Shown piece by piece: positions 63,375 through 64,000 of a stretch of 64,000 nucleotides of DNA. How positions within the stretch are numbered: the first letter of the stretch is position 1; every line of letters begins with the position of its first letter. Origin of the DNA: JBAJNN01 sp036881905 (GTDB lineage: Bacteria; Pseudomonadota; Alphaproteobacteria; Rhizobiales; Im1); NCBI GenBank assembly GCA_036881905.1, contig JBAJNN010000001.1:124001-188000 (forward strand), read 5' to 3'. Position numbers and translations under genes: made by a program. The notes beneath the pieces were generated by a model. That model did not search any database. It saw only the letters and a list, made by a program, of their open reading frames with translations, and was not told where the DNA came from.

Positions 63375-64000
63375 TCAAGAGGACTCTTTCACCCAGCCCG
63401 CCGGCCTCAGCCCGTGAACCGAATTACCAAGGTAAATGGCGTCCGCGCGCGCAAGGTCATCGACATGCAGCACTCGCTCGCGAGCCGCGCCGGAGGCCAG
63501 AAGCTCGCCGCGCAACGTTCCAGGCAAGAGACCGCATGCGATCGGCGGCGTCATCATAATCCCATCACGTCTGACGAAAAGAGATGTGGTCGAGCCTTCG
63601 GTCAGTTCATCGCGCTCATTACGGAACACAACCTCATTGACGCCGTGGCTGATTTTCGCCGTTTCGCGCGCGGTATCATAAAAGCCCCGACGGGTGGTCT
63701 TATGGTAGAGAAAAACATCCCGACTATCGGTTGGTTGCGGCCACAGCACAAAGCGCAGCGAAGTCGGTGAAGAATTTGCCGCCAAGGGCGTCGCCGTGAC
63801 CGAAATGCCGTCGATTTCGTGCAGCAGCACGCGCACGCGCACGCGATCGCCGGCAAAATCGGCGGCAACACGTTCCAGAGCTTCCCTAGCCTGCTCAGGG
63901 GGCAGGGCGATGCCAAAACGGACCGCCGAGGCGGCCAGTCGTTGCATATGGCGTTCCAGACGCACAAAGCCCCCTTCCCGCTTCCACAACACAGTCTCGA
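63375..64000 (-). CDS. PabC-like class IV aminotransferase domain (aminodeoxychorismate lyase), 5' truncated by window edge
   Basis: The frame stays open to the window end and upstream of GTG 63992 reads ETVLWKREGGFVRLERHMQRL, so the start lies outside the window. PLP-fold class IV motifs are SHGVNEVVFRNERDELTEGSTTSLFV and LLPGTLRGELLASGAARE. KTTRRGFYDTA and the ET(V/L)LW entry are typical of 4-amino-4-deoxychorismate lyase. In alphaproteobacteria this domain is often fused behind PabB, and the abrupt N-terminus fits that. D-amino-acid or branched-chain aminotransferases are less likely alternatives. Confidence 0.8.
   Translation of the reverse strand, partial: ETVLWKREGGFVRLERHMQRLAASAVRFGIALPPEQAREALERVAADFAGDRVRVRVLLHEIDGISVTATPLAANSSPTSLRFVLWPQPTDSRDVFLYHKTTRRGFYDTARETAKISHGVNEVVFRNERDELTEGSTTSLFVRRDGIMMTPPIACGLLPGTLRGELLASGAARERVLHVDDLARADAIYLGNSVHGLRPAGWVKESS

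Noticed and set aside
1..64000. CRISPR arrays or prophage
   Set aside because: No regularly spaced direct repeats, integrase or structural phage genes were seen.

Overview
This 64 kb window is chromosomal DNA of an alphaproteobacterium. Diagnostic features are a class II AroA in an aroA-cmk-rpsA block, an lptD-surA-pdxA-rsmA block, an envC-ctpA pair, hslVU, rsmI-yraN divergent from an LppC-type lipoprotein gene, rph-rdgB-hemW next to hrcA-grpE, and a phenylacetate (paa) cluster. Core genes are GC-rich. Several islands are clearly AT-richer and carry many broken genes. The order or genus cannot be fixed from the sequence alone.

Layout. 1-3.8 kb: aroA (5' end cut by the window), cmk, rpsA and a strong terminator. 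3.9-8.9 kb: a lipid-modification operon (FAD amine-oxidase-like protein, DUF1365, cyclopropane-type fatty acid methyltransferase, a frameshifted DUF3833 lipoprotein), with a convergent short-chain dehydrogenase. 9.0-12.0 kb: an amino-acid-modification island. It has a BesD-type Fe(II)/2-oxoglutarate enzyme with the halogenase HxG signature, an EamA exporter, an unidentified fragment, a decayed isoleucine-hydroxylase-like dioxygenase (PF10014) and a LysE exporter stub. 12.0-22.4 kb: MFS exporter, SIMPL protein, then the envelope and RNA-modification genes ctpA, envC, rsmA, pdxA, surA and lptD.

22.6-45.2 kb: phenylacetate catabolism. paaZ and a FadJ-like fusion lie on the minus strand and paaG-I-K-Y on the plus strand; a long minus-strand operon runs iorAB-aminotransferase-paaJ-A-B-C-D-E. 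The set predicts complete phenylalanine use: transamination to phenylpyruvate, oxidative decarboxylation straight to phenylacetyl-CoA, ring epoxidation, isomerisation, ring opening and beta-oxidation. The two halves are separated by an AT-rich three-gene cassette (31.5-35.3 kb) encoding an FAD/NAD(P)-binding protein (frameshifted at A8), a nitronate-monooxygenase-like flavoprotein and a membrane protein. A LysE gene with an internal stop lies upstream of the fadJ-like gene.

45.5-50.7 kb: hslU, hslV, tRNA-Gln(CUG), hemH, a broken kdsD/kpsF and a secreted protein. 50.7-53.2 kb: a gene-poor wreckage zone with the degenerate C-terminus of an RTX/FG-GAP protein whose terminator survives. 53.2-56.0 kb: yraN, rsmI and the LppC-like lipoprotein. 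56.2-57.9 kb: a dead MunI-like type II restriction-modification system. Its controller gene is intact, its nuclease gene is split by a 99-bp miniature element with a TA duplication, and its methyltransferase has an in-frame stop. 58.5-64 kb: hemW, rdgB, rph, hrcA, grpE and a PabC-like aminotransferase cut by the window end.

The most notable points are the BesD-like candidate radical halogenase beside an amino-acid-type exporter, whose natural start codon seems to have mutated to ATA; the cleanly reversible MITE insertion in the nuclease gene; and the orphan AT-rich redox cassette inside the paa locus. At least eight broken genes in 64 kb suggest a genome undergoing reductive decay.
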